From positions 125,493 to 189,492 of the forward strand of contig JAHDID010000005.1 of the NCBI GenBank assembly GCA_020630975.1: DNA of 64,000 nt, written 5' to 3'. The stretch is from Verrucomicrobiota bacterium (GTDB lineage Bacteria; Verrucomicrobiota; Verrucomicrobiia; Verrucomicrobiales; DEV007). Positions 1-8,502 of this stretch are shown piece after piece; position 1 is the first letter of the stretch, and every line of letters starts with the position of its first letter. The notes under the pieces were generated by a model. The model was not told the DNA's origin, made no database searches, and worked only from the letters and a program-made list of their open reading frames with translations. Position numbers and translations under genes: made by a program.

Positions 1-1
1 G

Positions 2-1156
2 GGGGAACATGCTCGGAGGCAGAATAATGGCTTAGCTAAAATGCCAAACACTCAAGAGGCGAAGAAACTCAATAGTCTCAACGAAGTGGCCACCATCACC
101 TACCTAAAGGGTGAGGCGCTATTCAAGAAGGGCGATCGAGAGGGGGCGCTGGCTGCTTACTACACGCTTTTGGCAGACTACAACTACGGTCAAATTTGGG
201 ACAATGGTGGCTGGTACTGGTCGCCGGCGAATGCCGCTCGTGAGCGGATCGCAGAGATCATGCCGGGTAGTCAAAAGGAGGTAGGTATCGATACCGAGCC
301 GCTGAGTGAAACACTCAGGCTGCCGGGCAAGAAGGGGATTTGCTTCACTCTGCGAGAGTCGGGCGATGGTGGAGCCAACAGAAATCTCCCCAGAATCGAG
401 GCCACCAATTCCTACTGGAATTACTCCTGGGGTTCTCAGCGGATCGCTCAGCAACCCGAGGACTTGGAGTTTATGCCGATGACCTGGGGCGCTTGGAGCA
501 ATGAGGGATTTGCCAAAGATATCGCCAAAAATATCAAACCCCAGATCGAAGCCGGTCAGGCAAAGCGAATACTCGGTTTCAACGAGCCGGATAAAAAAGA
601 GCAGGCCAATATGCCCTACCAAGCGGCTCTGAAATATTGGCCCATGCTGGAGGAGCTGGGCCTGCCTCTGTGTAGCCCGGCGTGTGCCAATCCGTTGAGT
701 GATATCGATGAAAGTACCCAGGGCGTGCGTGGCACCTGGATGCGCGACTTCATGCGCGAGGCCGATAAGCGAAACTATCGAATCGACTATATCGGGGTGC
801 ACTGGTACGGCAGTACCAATGCTCGATCTTTCAAAGAAAGAATGGTGCAAGTCTACGAAGCCTATGGTCGACGCCCGCTATTGATCTCCGAGTTTGCCGT
901 GGCCGACTGGAATGCCAAGCGGCCCGAGGATAATCAGCACCAGCGTGCCGATGTGCTGAAATTCATGAAAGACGTCATCCCCTGGATGGAAAAGCAAAAT
1001 TGGATCGCTGGGTATTGCTGGTTCTCATTCGAGGATGGCGATCGCAATGGAACTTGCTCAGCTCTATTTGATAAGGACGAAAAACTGACTGCTTTGGGTA
1101 GATATTACCAGAGTGTCACTGTAGAAAACCCAGATGGAGATCAATCCATCAAGTAA
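2..1156 (+). CDS. GH128-like glycoside hydrolase, 5' end outside window
   Basis: Probable endo-beta-1,3-glucanase-type enzyme of the Asl1/GH128 fold. The reading frame is open all the way back to base 2, so the ATG at 41 is probably internal and the gene is cut by the window edge. Numbering from that ATG, residues 20-75 are a short helical TPR-like stretch (KGEALFKKGDREGALAAYY). The catalytic barrel starts near residue 98 with a KKGICFTLR strand. GFNEPD near 180 should hold the acid/base Glu182, and LLISEFAVADW near 281 the nucleophile Glu284; both are in the usual places for this family. The ORF ends 22 bp before the MoxR gene, so it could belong to the same transcript. The family assignment is good; the glucan substrate is inferred. 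Confidence 0.8.
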   Translation, partial: GEHARRQNNGLAKMPNTQEAKKLNSLNEVATITYLKGEALFKKGDREGALAAYYTLLADYNYGQIWDNGGWYWSPANAARERIAEIMPGSQKEVGIDTEPLSETLRLPGKKGICFTLRESGDGGANRNLPRIEATNSYWNYSWGSQRIAQQPEDLEFMPMTWGAWSNEGFAKDIAKNIKPQIEAGQAKRILGFNEPDKKEQANMPYQAALKYWPMLEELGLPLCSPACANPLSDIDESTQGVRGTWMRDFMREADKRNYRIDYIGVHWYGSTNARSFKERMVQVYEAYGRRPLLISEFAVADWNAKRPEDNQHQRADVLKFMKDVIPWMEKQNWIAGYCWFSFEDGDRNGTCSALFDKDEKLTALGRYYQSVTVENPDGDQSIK

Positions 1157-1177
1157 CTAACTAAACGTGTCATAACT

Positions 1178-2212
1178 ATGGAACAAGCACCCATACCACC
1201 AGCTGCCGGACCTGTGTCCGACGAGGTGGCTATCAATAACCTGATGGAGTCCTGTGCAGCCGTGCGACAGGAGCTGTCGAAGGTGATCGTAGGTCAGGAG
1301 GAGGTCGTCGAGCAGCTGATGACCGTGTTGCTAGCCCGCGGTCACGCACTACTAGAGGGGGTGCCCGGTCTTGCCAAAACCCTACTGATCAGCACGCTTG
1401 CCGATTGTATGCATTTGGGATTCAAACGGGTCCAGTTTACCCCCGATCTGATGCCCAGCGATATCCTCGGCTCCGAGGTGCTGCAGGATGATCCTGAGAC
1501 TGGCGAGCGCCGGTTCAAGTTTGTCAAAGGGCCGATCTTTACCAACATCATGCTCGCGGACGAGATCAATCGTACGCCACCCAAGACTCAGGCCGCACTA
1601 CTCGAGGCGATGGCTGAGAAGCGAGTATCGGCTGGTAGTGAAGAGTTTCAGTTAGCGCCGCCGTTCTTTGTACTGGCTACGCAGAACCCTGTGGAGCAGG
1701 AGGGGACCTACCCATTGCCTGAGGCGCAGCTGGACCGATTTCTCTACAAGATCATGGTCGACTACCCAGTGCGCGACGAGGAGATCGCTATCGTCAAGCA
1801 AGTCAGTAACGATGGTGGCGAAAGGCCGTCTGCGGTGATGAGTCAGCAGCAAGTACTAGAGGCGCAGAATGTAGTCCGCCGAGTGGTGGTGCCCGATGCG
1901 ATCGTCGGCTATGCCACTGACTTGATTCGTGCCACGCGGATTCGACAGGACTCGGCGCCAGATTTTGTCAAGGAGACGGTATCCTGGGGGGCGGGTCCTC
2001 GTGCCAGTATCAGTCTGGTCGTAGCGGCCAAGGTGCGGGCAGCGATCAATGGCCGCTACCATGTCGGAGTCGACGATATCCGTGCGGTCGCTCACCCGAT
2101 CTTGAGACATCGCATTATTACCAACTTCACCGCTCAGGCAAAAGGACTGACCAGCGACGATATCATTACCCAAATCATCGAAGCCACACCGGCTCCTGGA
2201 GCATCTGCATGA
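1178..2212 (+). CDS. MoxR-family AAA+ ATPase
   Basis: MoxR ATPases act as chaperone-like partners for VWA-domain proteins encoded beside them. The 344-residue length is typical. Visible motifs are Walker A GVPGLAKT (61-68), Walker B LADEIN (126-131), and the MoxR signature with sensor-1 Asn in LATQNPVEQEGTYPLPEAQ (166-184) followed by LDRF with the arginine. The C-terminal lid domain (about 210-335) contains SWGAGPRASISL, also typical. It heads a nine-gene run in which the next gene (DUF58) overlaps by ATGA at 2209-2212, so translational coupling is expected. No strong Shine-Dalgarno precedes the ATG at 1178. Family and role in assembling the downstream VWA proteins are well supported by context; the actual client is unknown. 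Confidence 0.95.
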   Translation: MEQAPIPPAAGPVSDEVAINNLMESCAAVRQELSKVIVGQEEVVEQLMTVLLARGHALLEGVPGLAKTLLISTLADCMHLGFKRVQFTPDLMPSDILGSEVLQDDPETGERRFKFVKGPIFTNIMLADEINRTPPKTQAALLEAMAEKRVSAGSEEFQLAPPFFVLATQNPVEQEGTYPLPEAQLDRFLYKIMVDYPVRDEEIAIVKQVSNDGGERPSAVMSQQQVLEAQNVVRRVVVPDAIVGYATDLIRATRIRQDSAPDFVKETVSWGAGPRASISLVVAAKVRAAINGRYHVGVDDIRAVAHPILRHRIITNFTAQAKGLTSDDIITQIIEATPAPGASA

Positions 2213-3126
2213 GTGATCCCAGTGCCATCCTAGACGCTAAGTGCATCGATACGGCTACTCTCGAGGAGGTCGCCGGATTGGAGCTGGCTGCGCGTGGTGC
2301 CGTGGAGGGCACTCGTATTGGTCGGCATCGCAGTTTGCTGTCGGGTCTGAGCACGAATTTCACTCATCACCGTGCCTATGTGCCGGGTGATGAGATTCGT
2401 CACATTGATTGGCGAGTCTACAGTCGATCCGAGAAATATTTCGTCCGCAAGTACGAGGCCGAGACGAATTACGAAGCCTATATCCTGGTCGATGCCAGTG
2501 CCTCGATGACCTATACCGGTAGTAAAGGTGGCAGCAAGCTCGACTACGCAAAACTGCTCGCTGCCACTCTAGCCTATCGGATCGTCGAGGATCGCGATTC
2601 TGCAGGCTTGGCTATTTTCGACGACGAGCTGCGCGCCATGGTACCGCCTAAAGGGTCGAAGACGGTACTAGTCGATCTGGTACGCGAGCTCAATCAGGTC
2701 GAAAATGCGCCGCGAACCAATACTGGTAAAGCGCTGGAGCAGATCGCCGGTCGCATGACTCGAAAAGGATTTGTGATATTGATCAGCGACCTACTCACCG
2801 ACGAGGAGGAGTGTCTGGCCGGTATTCATCAGCTGGTGTGCGCGGGCAATAATGTGATCGTTTTTCAGACCTTAGATCACGATGAACTCACCTTCCCGTT
2901 TAGCGATAGTACCCGTTTTGTCGGTCTAGAGTCTGATGATGAATTCGCCACCGAGCCCGATCAGCTTCGTCAGGACTACCTACAGGCGATGAGCGATCTG
3001 ATCGACCGGTATCGGATCGGACTAGGAAATGTCGGTGTCGATCACGTGCTGGTCGATACGAGTGAACCCGTCGGAGGTATGCTGTCTTCTTACCTCGCAG
3101 CCCGTTCCGAACCTATTGGTAGATAA
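2209..3126 (+). CDS. DUF58 domain protein with VWA-like MIDAS
   Basis: DUF58 proteins are near-universal partners of MoxR ATPases. The family signature YVPGDEIRHIDWRVYSRS lies at about 58-74. A metal-ion-dependent adhesion site DASAS (95-99) follows after the VRKYEAETN strand. The rest (100-290) reads as a von Willebrand A fold, with KGFVILISDLLTD near 184. There is no signal peptide or membrane segment, so it is probably cytoplasmic, presenting substrate to the MoxR ATPase. The start ATG overlaps the MoxR stop codon and the next gene begins 2 bp after its stop. Function beyond MoxR partnership is not established for the family. Confidence 0.93.
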   Translation: MSDPSAILDAKCIDTATLEEVAGLELAARGAVEGTRIGRHRSLLSGLSTNFTHHRAYVPGDEIRHIDWRVYSRSEKYFVRKYEAETNYEAYILVDASASMTYTGSKGGSKLDYAKLLAATLAYRIVEDRDSAGLAIFDDELRAMVPPKGSKTVLVDLVRELNQVENAPRTNTGKALEQIAGRMTRKGFVILISDLLTDEEECLAGIHQLVCAGNNVIVFQTLDHDELTFPFSDSTRFVGLESDDEFATEPDQLRQDYLQAMSDLIDRYRIGLGNVGVDHVLVDTSEPVGGMLSSYLAARSEPIGR

Positions 3127-3128
3127 AT

Positions 3129-4100
3129 ATGCCCGCAATCAAATCCATCATCGCTGCTGTTCTACTATCTGCTTCGAGCTTTTCGATAGCCGTGGAGAAA
3201 CAGTTAGTCACCGGTAGTCATGCTTCTGTAGGCGCTAAGCACGCTGTCCGCTTGACTGATGGTCAGGTATATCTGGGTGTGGTGACGGGTGCTGCTGCGG
3301 GTACTATCAGCATGCGACTAGAGCCATGGGGGGAGGTACAAGAAATCGATCGATCGAGAATAGCTGAGATCGTATTTTTCCGTCGCGACTCACGTGCGGT
3401 AGCTAGCCCGATCCCGTTTAGCGAGGGGATGGGTATGCTGTATCGCTCGGGTAGCGATCCGGTGCCCTGCCGCTTGGATGGTGTATCTAGCCAACAGGTG
3501 CGAGTTTCTTCGAGGATTGGTCAGTTTAGTCTGCCGATCGATACCGTCAGTCGCTATGTATTCGTGTCTTACTCGGCTGCCATTGCCAAGCCTAGCGGCA
3601 CTCACGAAGTCGGTTTGACCGATGGATCGATCTTCCAGGGTAGAGCCAGTATCGATGGCGATGTGATTCAACTTGACCCAAAAGGACAACCTTCTCTATC
3701 CCTAAAGAAGTCTCAGGTTCGCTACATTCGAAACCTCACGAGTGGTCACTGGCTCCCACTATGGAAGACAGGGAAAGCTATCCAGGATGGTATGGATTAT
3801 TCGACTCCCTCGGCATGGGCCAAAGGCCTGCAACTTTCCGTAGGCGAGGTGGTGAGCCTACCGGCTAGGCTATCAGGACAGCTGACCTTGGTAGCTCAAG
3901 TGACTAATCAGACGGAGGCGCGATTGATCGTGGTGCGCGGTGGCAAGGAACTGAAAAGCCTACCCCTAACTCGCGACCTGAGTGAAATCTCGATAGACCT
4001 ACCCGCAGGCGAGACGGTCACCTTTAGTATCGAGAGTGACGATCAGTCGACTCAGGCAGTGATTGCAGATCTCTTTATCTCTGGAAAGGGGGCGCGTTGA
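3129..4100 (+). CDS. secreted hypothetical protein of the MoxR operon
   Basis: The 323-residue product has a cleavable-looking signal peptide (MPAIKSIIAAVLLSASSFSIA) and is otherwise soluble, so it should be periplasmic. Two similar beta-rich segments can be seen: VRLTDGQVYLGVVTG near 40 and VGLTDGSIFQGRASI near 157, each followed by a stretch ending in a short hydrophobic strand (IAEIVFF, VRYIRNL). This suggests an internally duplicated small barrel. The C-terminal 90 residues look like a beta-sandwich (LTLVAQVTNQTEARLIVV). I do not recognise a named family. Placement between DUF58 and BatA-type genes, with 2-bp and overlapping junctions, ties it to the MoxR/VWA complex. Confidence 0.8.
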   Translation: MPAIKSIIAAVLLSASSFSIAVEKQLVTGSHASVGAKHAVRLTDGQVYLGVVTGAAAGTISMRLEPWGEVQEIDRSRIAEIVFFRRDSRAVASPIPFSEGMGMLYRSGSDPVPCRLDGVSSQQVRVSSRIGQFSLPIDTVSRYVFVSYSAAIAKPSGTHEVGLTDGSIFQGRASIDGDVIQLDPKGQPSLSLKKSQVRYIRNLTSGHWLPLWKTGKAIQDGMDYSTPSAWAKGLQLSVGEVVSLPARLSGQLTLVAQVTNQTEARLIVVRGGKELKSLPLTRDLSEISIDLPAGETVTFSIESDDQSTQAVIADLFISGKGAR

Positions 4101-6238
4101 CCGTACTCAATTCATTACCTCTGTGGGGTGCTCTGGCAGCACTGGGCGTGATTGTTCCTATATTGATTCATTTGCTCAATAAGGCTCGTCCCAAAAAAGT
4201 GCAGTGGGCAGCCATGGAGCTGCTCCAGCGTGTCTCTCAGCAGAAGTCCCGCAATATCAAGCTGAAGGATTTGCTACTGATGGCGTTGCGCAGTCTTACC
4301 CTACTGTTGGCTGCTTTGGCGATGATGCGGCTGGTGTTTACGGGGAGTGCAGAGTTGGCCGATGGTACGCCTAGGGATCTGGTGCTGGCGATTGATGCCT
4401 CCTATAGCATGAATCACGGTCAGTTTGAGAGTCGTCTGTCTCAGGCAAAGAGGCAGGCGGTACAGATCGTGAAATCTCTACCATCCGGTAGCCAGCTATC
4501 GCTGGTGGTCATGGGTAGCGAGCCAGAGGTGCTGATGAGGCACAGCGATCCCGATGTGGAGGTACTACAGGATAGGCTGGATACCCTAGAGGCGCAGCCG
4601 GTCAGTTTGGCACTCGCCGATTCGTTAGAGGCTATCGATAGTTTGCTCAAGGAGTCCGACGGCTCGCGCAAGGAGTTGATCCTGATCACCGACACTCAGC
4701 AGCAAGACTGGACGGACTTGACCGAAGGTGCAAAGAGACTACTGAAGCAGCTAGGTGAGACATCGACAGCATCGATACTGCAGGTGTCTGATGAGGCCGT
4801 GGAGAATCTCGCCATCTCCGATCTACAGATGGTATCTGGCGTGCGTCGGCTAGATGGTTTTGCCAGTCTCACCGCTAGCGTGGTGAACTATGGAAATAAG
4901 GCTGCAGCCTCATCGGTGCAGCTGTCTCACAATGATCAAGAAATCGATTCGGTAGCAGTCGGTCCGCTGCAGCCGGGCGAGCGCCAGATCGTCAGGCTCG
5001 GGTCGCATCTCGATCAGGCGGGACCGAATCGATTCGTCGCTAGTTTGGCACCGGATAGTCTGGGTGATGATAATCAAACCTATCTGGCTCTGGATATACC
5101 CGAGCGTCTATCGGTGCTGATGGTCGAAGGCCGCGACCAGGAGAGTCGTTACTTAGATTTGGCGCTACAGCTGCAGCGTAGTGGCTATGCCAGTGGTTTG
5201 GATGTTTCGACTGTCTTGTCAGCTTCGGTAGGTGTAGCAGATATCGAGCAGGCGGATATCATCGTCTTGGCGAATGTCAGCGACCTGCCAGACGATGTCA
5301 TCGACAGTCTGGAGTCCCGAGTCGCTGCTGGAGCCGGTTTGCTGGTCTACGGGGGCGATCAGGTCGATGACTTTTCCGCCGAGCGAGTTCTGGGGCAGTT
5401 TTTACCATTTACTTGGGGTGCTAATGTACTGCCAGATGCCGGGGAAAAACATACCATCCAGCTAGCCTCGCAGACGCATCGCCTCGCGCCGGAGCTGGTG
5501 AGGATCGAGCCAGAGCTGGCCGACTCAGTGGTGTCTGCCTATCACCCGGTGGAGGTAGATGATCAGTCGTCGGTACTACTGAACCTATCCAATGGATCAC
5601 CTCTACTGGTGACTCGCGATTACCAAGCGGGCAGGGTCGCCTTTGTCGCGACGGGGCCCGGGCGACAGTGGAGTTCTCTGCCGCTCAGTCCAGCTGGGCC
5701 CATCGTCTTTCACCTGCTACTGGATGAGCTGTCAGCCGGCGGCGAGAGGAGGAGCTATCAGGTAGGTGAAAGTATGGAATTCTCGGCTTCGGTATCTGAT
5801 CTGGGAGCGGAGCCGAAACTCCTGCATCCGGATGGTCAATCGAGTGCCCCTCAGCGAATGGCCGAGCAGAGTGATGTATCTGATATCCTCCTAGATCTGG
5901 GCAAAAGCGAAGTCGAGGGATTCTACCAGCTGGATCTAGGCGGTCATGGTGAGATTGAGTTGGTAGCGGCCAATCTCGATACTAGAGAGAGCGCGGTGCA
6001 GCCGACTAGCGTGGAAGATTTGCAACTCGCATTGGCTGATACCGGTATTCAAATCCGTGGTAATGAGCAGGCGGCAGAGCCGTCGACGGCGCAGACTCAT
6101 ACAGGTAGTTACTTTGCTCTGGCGGCCCTGCTGATGATGATAGCTCAGGCGGCTTTATCGTCGGAGATGACTAGGAGGAAACAACGTAAAGCGACCACTA
6201 TCCGTACCGGCTATGGAGTGGGTGTGGGAGCTGATTGA
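4097..6238 (+). CDS. BatA-type membrane protein with VWA domain
   Basis: It starts with TTG at 4097, overlapping the previous stop (TTGA), with a GGGGG stretch just upstream. This start gives a textbook BatA N-terminus (LWGALAALGVIVPILIHLLN), and no ATG is available nearby. Residues 1-80 form the BatA double-membrane-span domain with RPKKVQWAAMELL between the spans. A VWA domain follows with MIDAS DASYS (100-104) and ILITDTQQQDW near 194. From about 330 there is a glutamine-amidotransferase-like fold (VLMVEGRDQESRYLDLALQL, then ADIIVLANVSDLPDDVIDSL). A last membrane span is near 675-695. The 713-residue size matches the long planctomycete/verrucomicrobial form. The role is inferred: an envelope-anchored VWA client of the MoxR ATPase. 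Confidence 0.9.
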   Translation: MTVLNSLPLWGALAALGVIVPILIHLLNKARPKKVQWAAMELLQRVSQQKSRNIKLKDLLLMALRSLTLLLAALAMMRLVFTGSAELADGTPRDLVLAIDASYSMNHGQFESRLSQAKRQAVQIVKSLPSGSQLSLVVMGSEPEVLMRHSDPDVEVLQDRLDTLEAQPVSLALADSLEAIDSLLKESDGSRKELILITDTQQQDWTDLTEGAKRLLKQLGETSTASILQVSDEAVENLAISDLQMVSGVRRLDGFASLTASVVNYGNKAAASSVQLSHNDQEIDSVAVGPLQPGERQIVRLGSHLDQAGPNRFVASLAPDSLGDDNQTYLALDIPERLSVLMVEGRDQESRYLDLALQLQRSGYASGLDVSTVLSASVGVADIEQADIIVLANVSDLPDDVIDSLESRVAAGAGLLVYGGDQVDDFSAERVLGQFLPFTWGANVLPDAGEKHTIQLASQTHRLAPELVRIEPELADSVVSAYHPVEVDDQSSVLLNLSNGSPLLVTRDYQAGRVAFVATGPGRQWSSLPLSPAGPIVFHLLLDELSAGGERRSYQVGESMEFSASVSDLGAEPKLLHPDGQSSAPQRMAEQSDVSDILLDLGKSEVEGFYQLDLGGHGEIELVAANLDTRESAVQPTSVEDLQLALADTGIQIRGNEQAAEPSTAQTHTGSYFALAALLMMIAQAALSSEMTRRKQRKATTIRTGYGVGVGAD

Positions 6239-8499
6239 GGAATATGTTGGATACCATATACAGCACCTTGGGAGAGATTTTCGGGATCCACGAGATCAGC
6301 GGCACTCAGTGGCGTCTGGGGAATCCTCTGCCATCGACGCTGTTGGCGTTCATTCTCATCGCCGCGCTGGTATTTGCCGTGTGGTCGTACCGCAGAGAGC
6401 AGGTCAGTAAATTCAGGGGGCTATTGATGACGCTTCGCTTGTTAGGCGTCATCATTCTGCTGCTGCTACTGCTGCAGCCGAGTCTATCTCTACAGCACGA
6501 GGAGAAAGGCGAGAGCCGTGTCTATGCGGTGCTCGATCGCTCGCAGAGTATGTCGATCACCGATCATGAATCTGATAAGAATCGCTGGGAATATGCGACA
6601 TCTGCCTTGGTCGACGAGGTCGATGGTATCGTCAAAAAACTCGAAGCCGATCATGTAGTGGAAATCCTGACGGTGGGAGATGACGTGACTCCGAGCAGCG
6701 TTGATGATCTAGCAGGCCAGGCTCCCGATGCCAAATCATCGGCGATCGGTCTGGCTCTAGATGAGCTAAAGGAAAAGGAAGCCACCGCAGTAGTCCTGCT
6801 CAGTGATATGGCGTGGAATGCAGGGGACGATCCGGTGAATGTAGCGGGGCGTTTAGGTAATCGAGGGATAGCAGTATTTCCGATACCGATTGGCCAGTCT
6901 AATTCTCCAGATGCATCGATACTATCGGCGAATATTCGCGATCGAGTTTTTCCCGGTGAAGACCTGCCGTTGAAAGTACAGATTTCCTCTACCCCCCAGC
7001 TAGAGGGTATGACCACTGACCTGGTGGTACGGTTCGATGATGACGAGGTCGCTCGCCACCCCGTGACGCTGTCTCCCGGACAGCAGGTGATCGAAATACC
7101 GATGAAAGGGCCAAATCTAAAAGGTCGAGCCGACCTGAGCTTAGAGCTTGAGGCTCTGGACGAAGAGGTCTCGACGGTCAATAATCTCCACGAGCGCTCG
7201 GTGACATTCCTCGAGCAGAAAGTAAAGGTGCTCTATGTGGAGGGCGCGCCCCGATGGGAGTATCGATATCTGCGCACTGTATTGATGCGCGATGAGCGTC
7301 TCGATGTGAAGTTTCTCATGACCCAGGGCGACCCCGATCTAGCTACCTATTCTCCGGAATATATAGCTGAGTTTCCCGCTGTCGGGCAGTCGACGCTCGA
7401 TTTTGATATGGTTATCCTGGGGGATGTGCCTGCTAGTTATTTCGAGACCAGCCAGATGGAGTGGATGGTGCAGCAGGTCAGTCGTCTCGGGGCCTCTCTG
7501 CTGATGCTGGGTGGCTCGTCTCACAGTCCGCAGAGCTATGTAGGAACTCCGCTGGAGCCATTGCTACCCATCAATGTCGAGGGTAGCTCGTGGGTGCCGG
7601 TGACGGATGATGTGGTGGCCTCGCCTACCGATGAGGGACTAGCCGGACAGATCGCTCTACTAGGTGTGGAGGCAGATCAGGCGCGAAAGCTGTGGGCGCA
7701 GATATCGCCACTCTACGATGCTCCACCGGTATCAGCTCGGCCTGGGGCCAATGTGCTAGTCACACTCGGGCGCAAACGAGTCGATGGCCTGCCATACCCG
7801 CTGGTCGCCTGGCAGCGCTATGGGTCGGGGAAGTCAATGTTTGTCGGTACTGAGCTGCTATGGCGGCTGCGCAAGACGGTAGGTCGCCGGTATCATGAAT
7901 CGTTTTGGTCGACATCGATTCAGTTTATGGCCTTGTCTCGATTGCTCGGCGGCAACGAGCGCATCACCCTAGAGGCGGATCGCAATCGTTATCCTGTAGG
8001 TGATTCATTTCGACTACATGCGGATGTGCTGAATGATTACCTAGAGCCAGTGGAAGCAGATAGCTACACCATCGTAGTGAAAAAGGTAGATGACGATGAA
8101 TTCGAGCCAGTCGAGTTGACGCTACGACCTGCTCAGGGTACGCCAGGGTTTTACCAGGGCTTTTATCTGCCACCTAGTGTGGGGGAGTATGGGATTACTG
8201 CTCTGGGCGATGATGAGGAACAGGCCAATACACTGACGATGAGTGTCTATGAAGAGTCTTTGGAAATGCGTCGGCCAGAAGCTCGTATCGATACGGCGGA
8301 GCAGATCGCGCGACAATCATCGGGGGCCGTCGTTTCGCTCGATCAGCTCGCATCACTACCGGAAAAGATAGAGCAGCAGCGTCCTCGCTACCAGCGCGAG
8401 CTATCGATACGGCTTTGGGATCACCCTGCTTTGTATATTCTTTTACTATTGGCGACCTGCTGGGAGTGGTGGCTACGGCGTAGGCTGCGCCTGGTGTAG
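6235..8499 (+). CDS. large VWA-domain membrane protein
   Basis: Second VWA membrane protein of the operon, 754 residues. The start used is TTG at 6235, overlapping the previous stop as TTGA; ATG at 6244 is a real alternative with GAGG only 3 nt upstream. Two membrane spans lie at about 33-52 and 62-82. The VWA MIDAS is DRSQS (101-105), and AVVLLSDMAWNAGDD near 178 is the second VWA strand. A glutamine-amidotransferase-like region begins with VKVLYVEGAPRWEYRYLRTV near 330 and runs to about 560 (YGSGKSMFVGTELLWRLR). A beta-sandwich follows, then a single C-terminal span (LYILLLLATCWEWWL). It probably pairs with the product of the preceding gene in the inner membrane. Confidence 0.88.
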   Translation: MRNMLDTIYSTLGEIFGIHEISGTQWRLGNPLPSTLLAFILIAALVFAVWSYRREQVSKFRGLLMTLRLLGVIILLLLLLQPSLSLQHEEKGESRVYAVLDRSQSMSITDHESDKNRWEYATSALVDEVDGIVKKLEADHVVEILTVGDDVTPSSVDDLAGQAPDAKSSAIGLALDELKEKEATAVVLLSDMAWNAGDDPVNVAGRLGNRGIAVFPIPIGQSNSPDASILSANIRDRVFPGEDLPLKVQISSTPQLEGMTTDLVVRFDDDEVARHPVTLSPGQQVIEIPMKGPNLKGRADLSLELEALDEEVSTVNNLHERSVTFLEQKVKVLYVEGAPRWEYRYLRTVLMRDERLDVKFLMTQGDPDLATYSPEYIAEFPAVGQSTLDFDMVILGDVPASYFETSQMEWMVQQVSRLGASLLMLGGSSHSPQSYVGTPLEPLLPINVEGSSWVPVTDDVVASPTDEGLAGQIALLGVEADQARKLWAQISPLYDAPPVSARPGANVLVTLGRKRVDGLPYPLVAWQRYGSGKSMFVGTELLWRLRKTVGRRYHESFWSTSIQFMALSRLLGGNERITLEADRNRYPVGDSFRLHADVLNDYLEPVEADSYTIVVKKVDDDEFEPVELTLRPAQGTPGFYQGFYLPPSVGEYGITALGDDEEQANTLTMSVYEESLEMRRPEARIDTAEQIARQSSGAVVSLDQLASLPEKIEQQRPRYQRELSIRLWDHPALYILLLLATCWEWWLRRRLRLV

Positions 8500-8502
8500 A
8501 TC

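Noticed and set aside
119-850. 243-residue frame opposite the GH128-like gene
   Set aside because: It lies entirely over a coding sequence with strong catalytic motifs and has no family pattern; it is a shadow frame.
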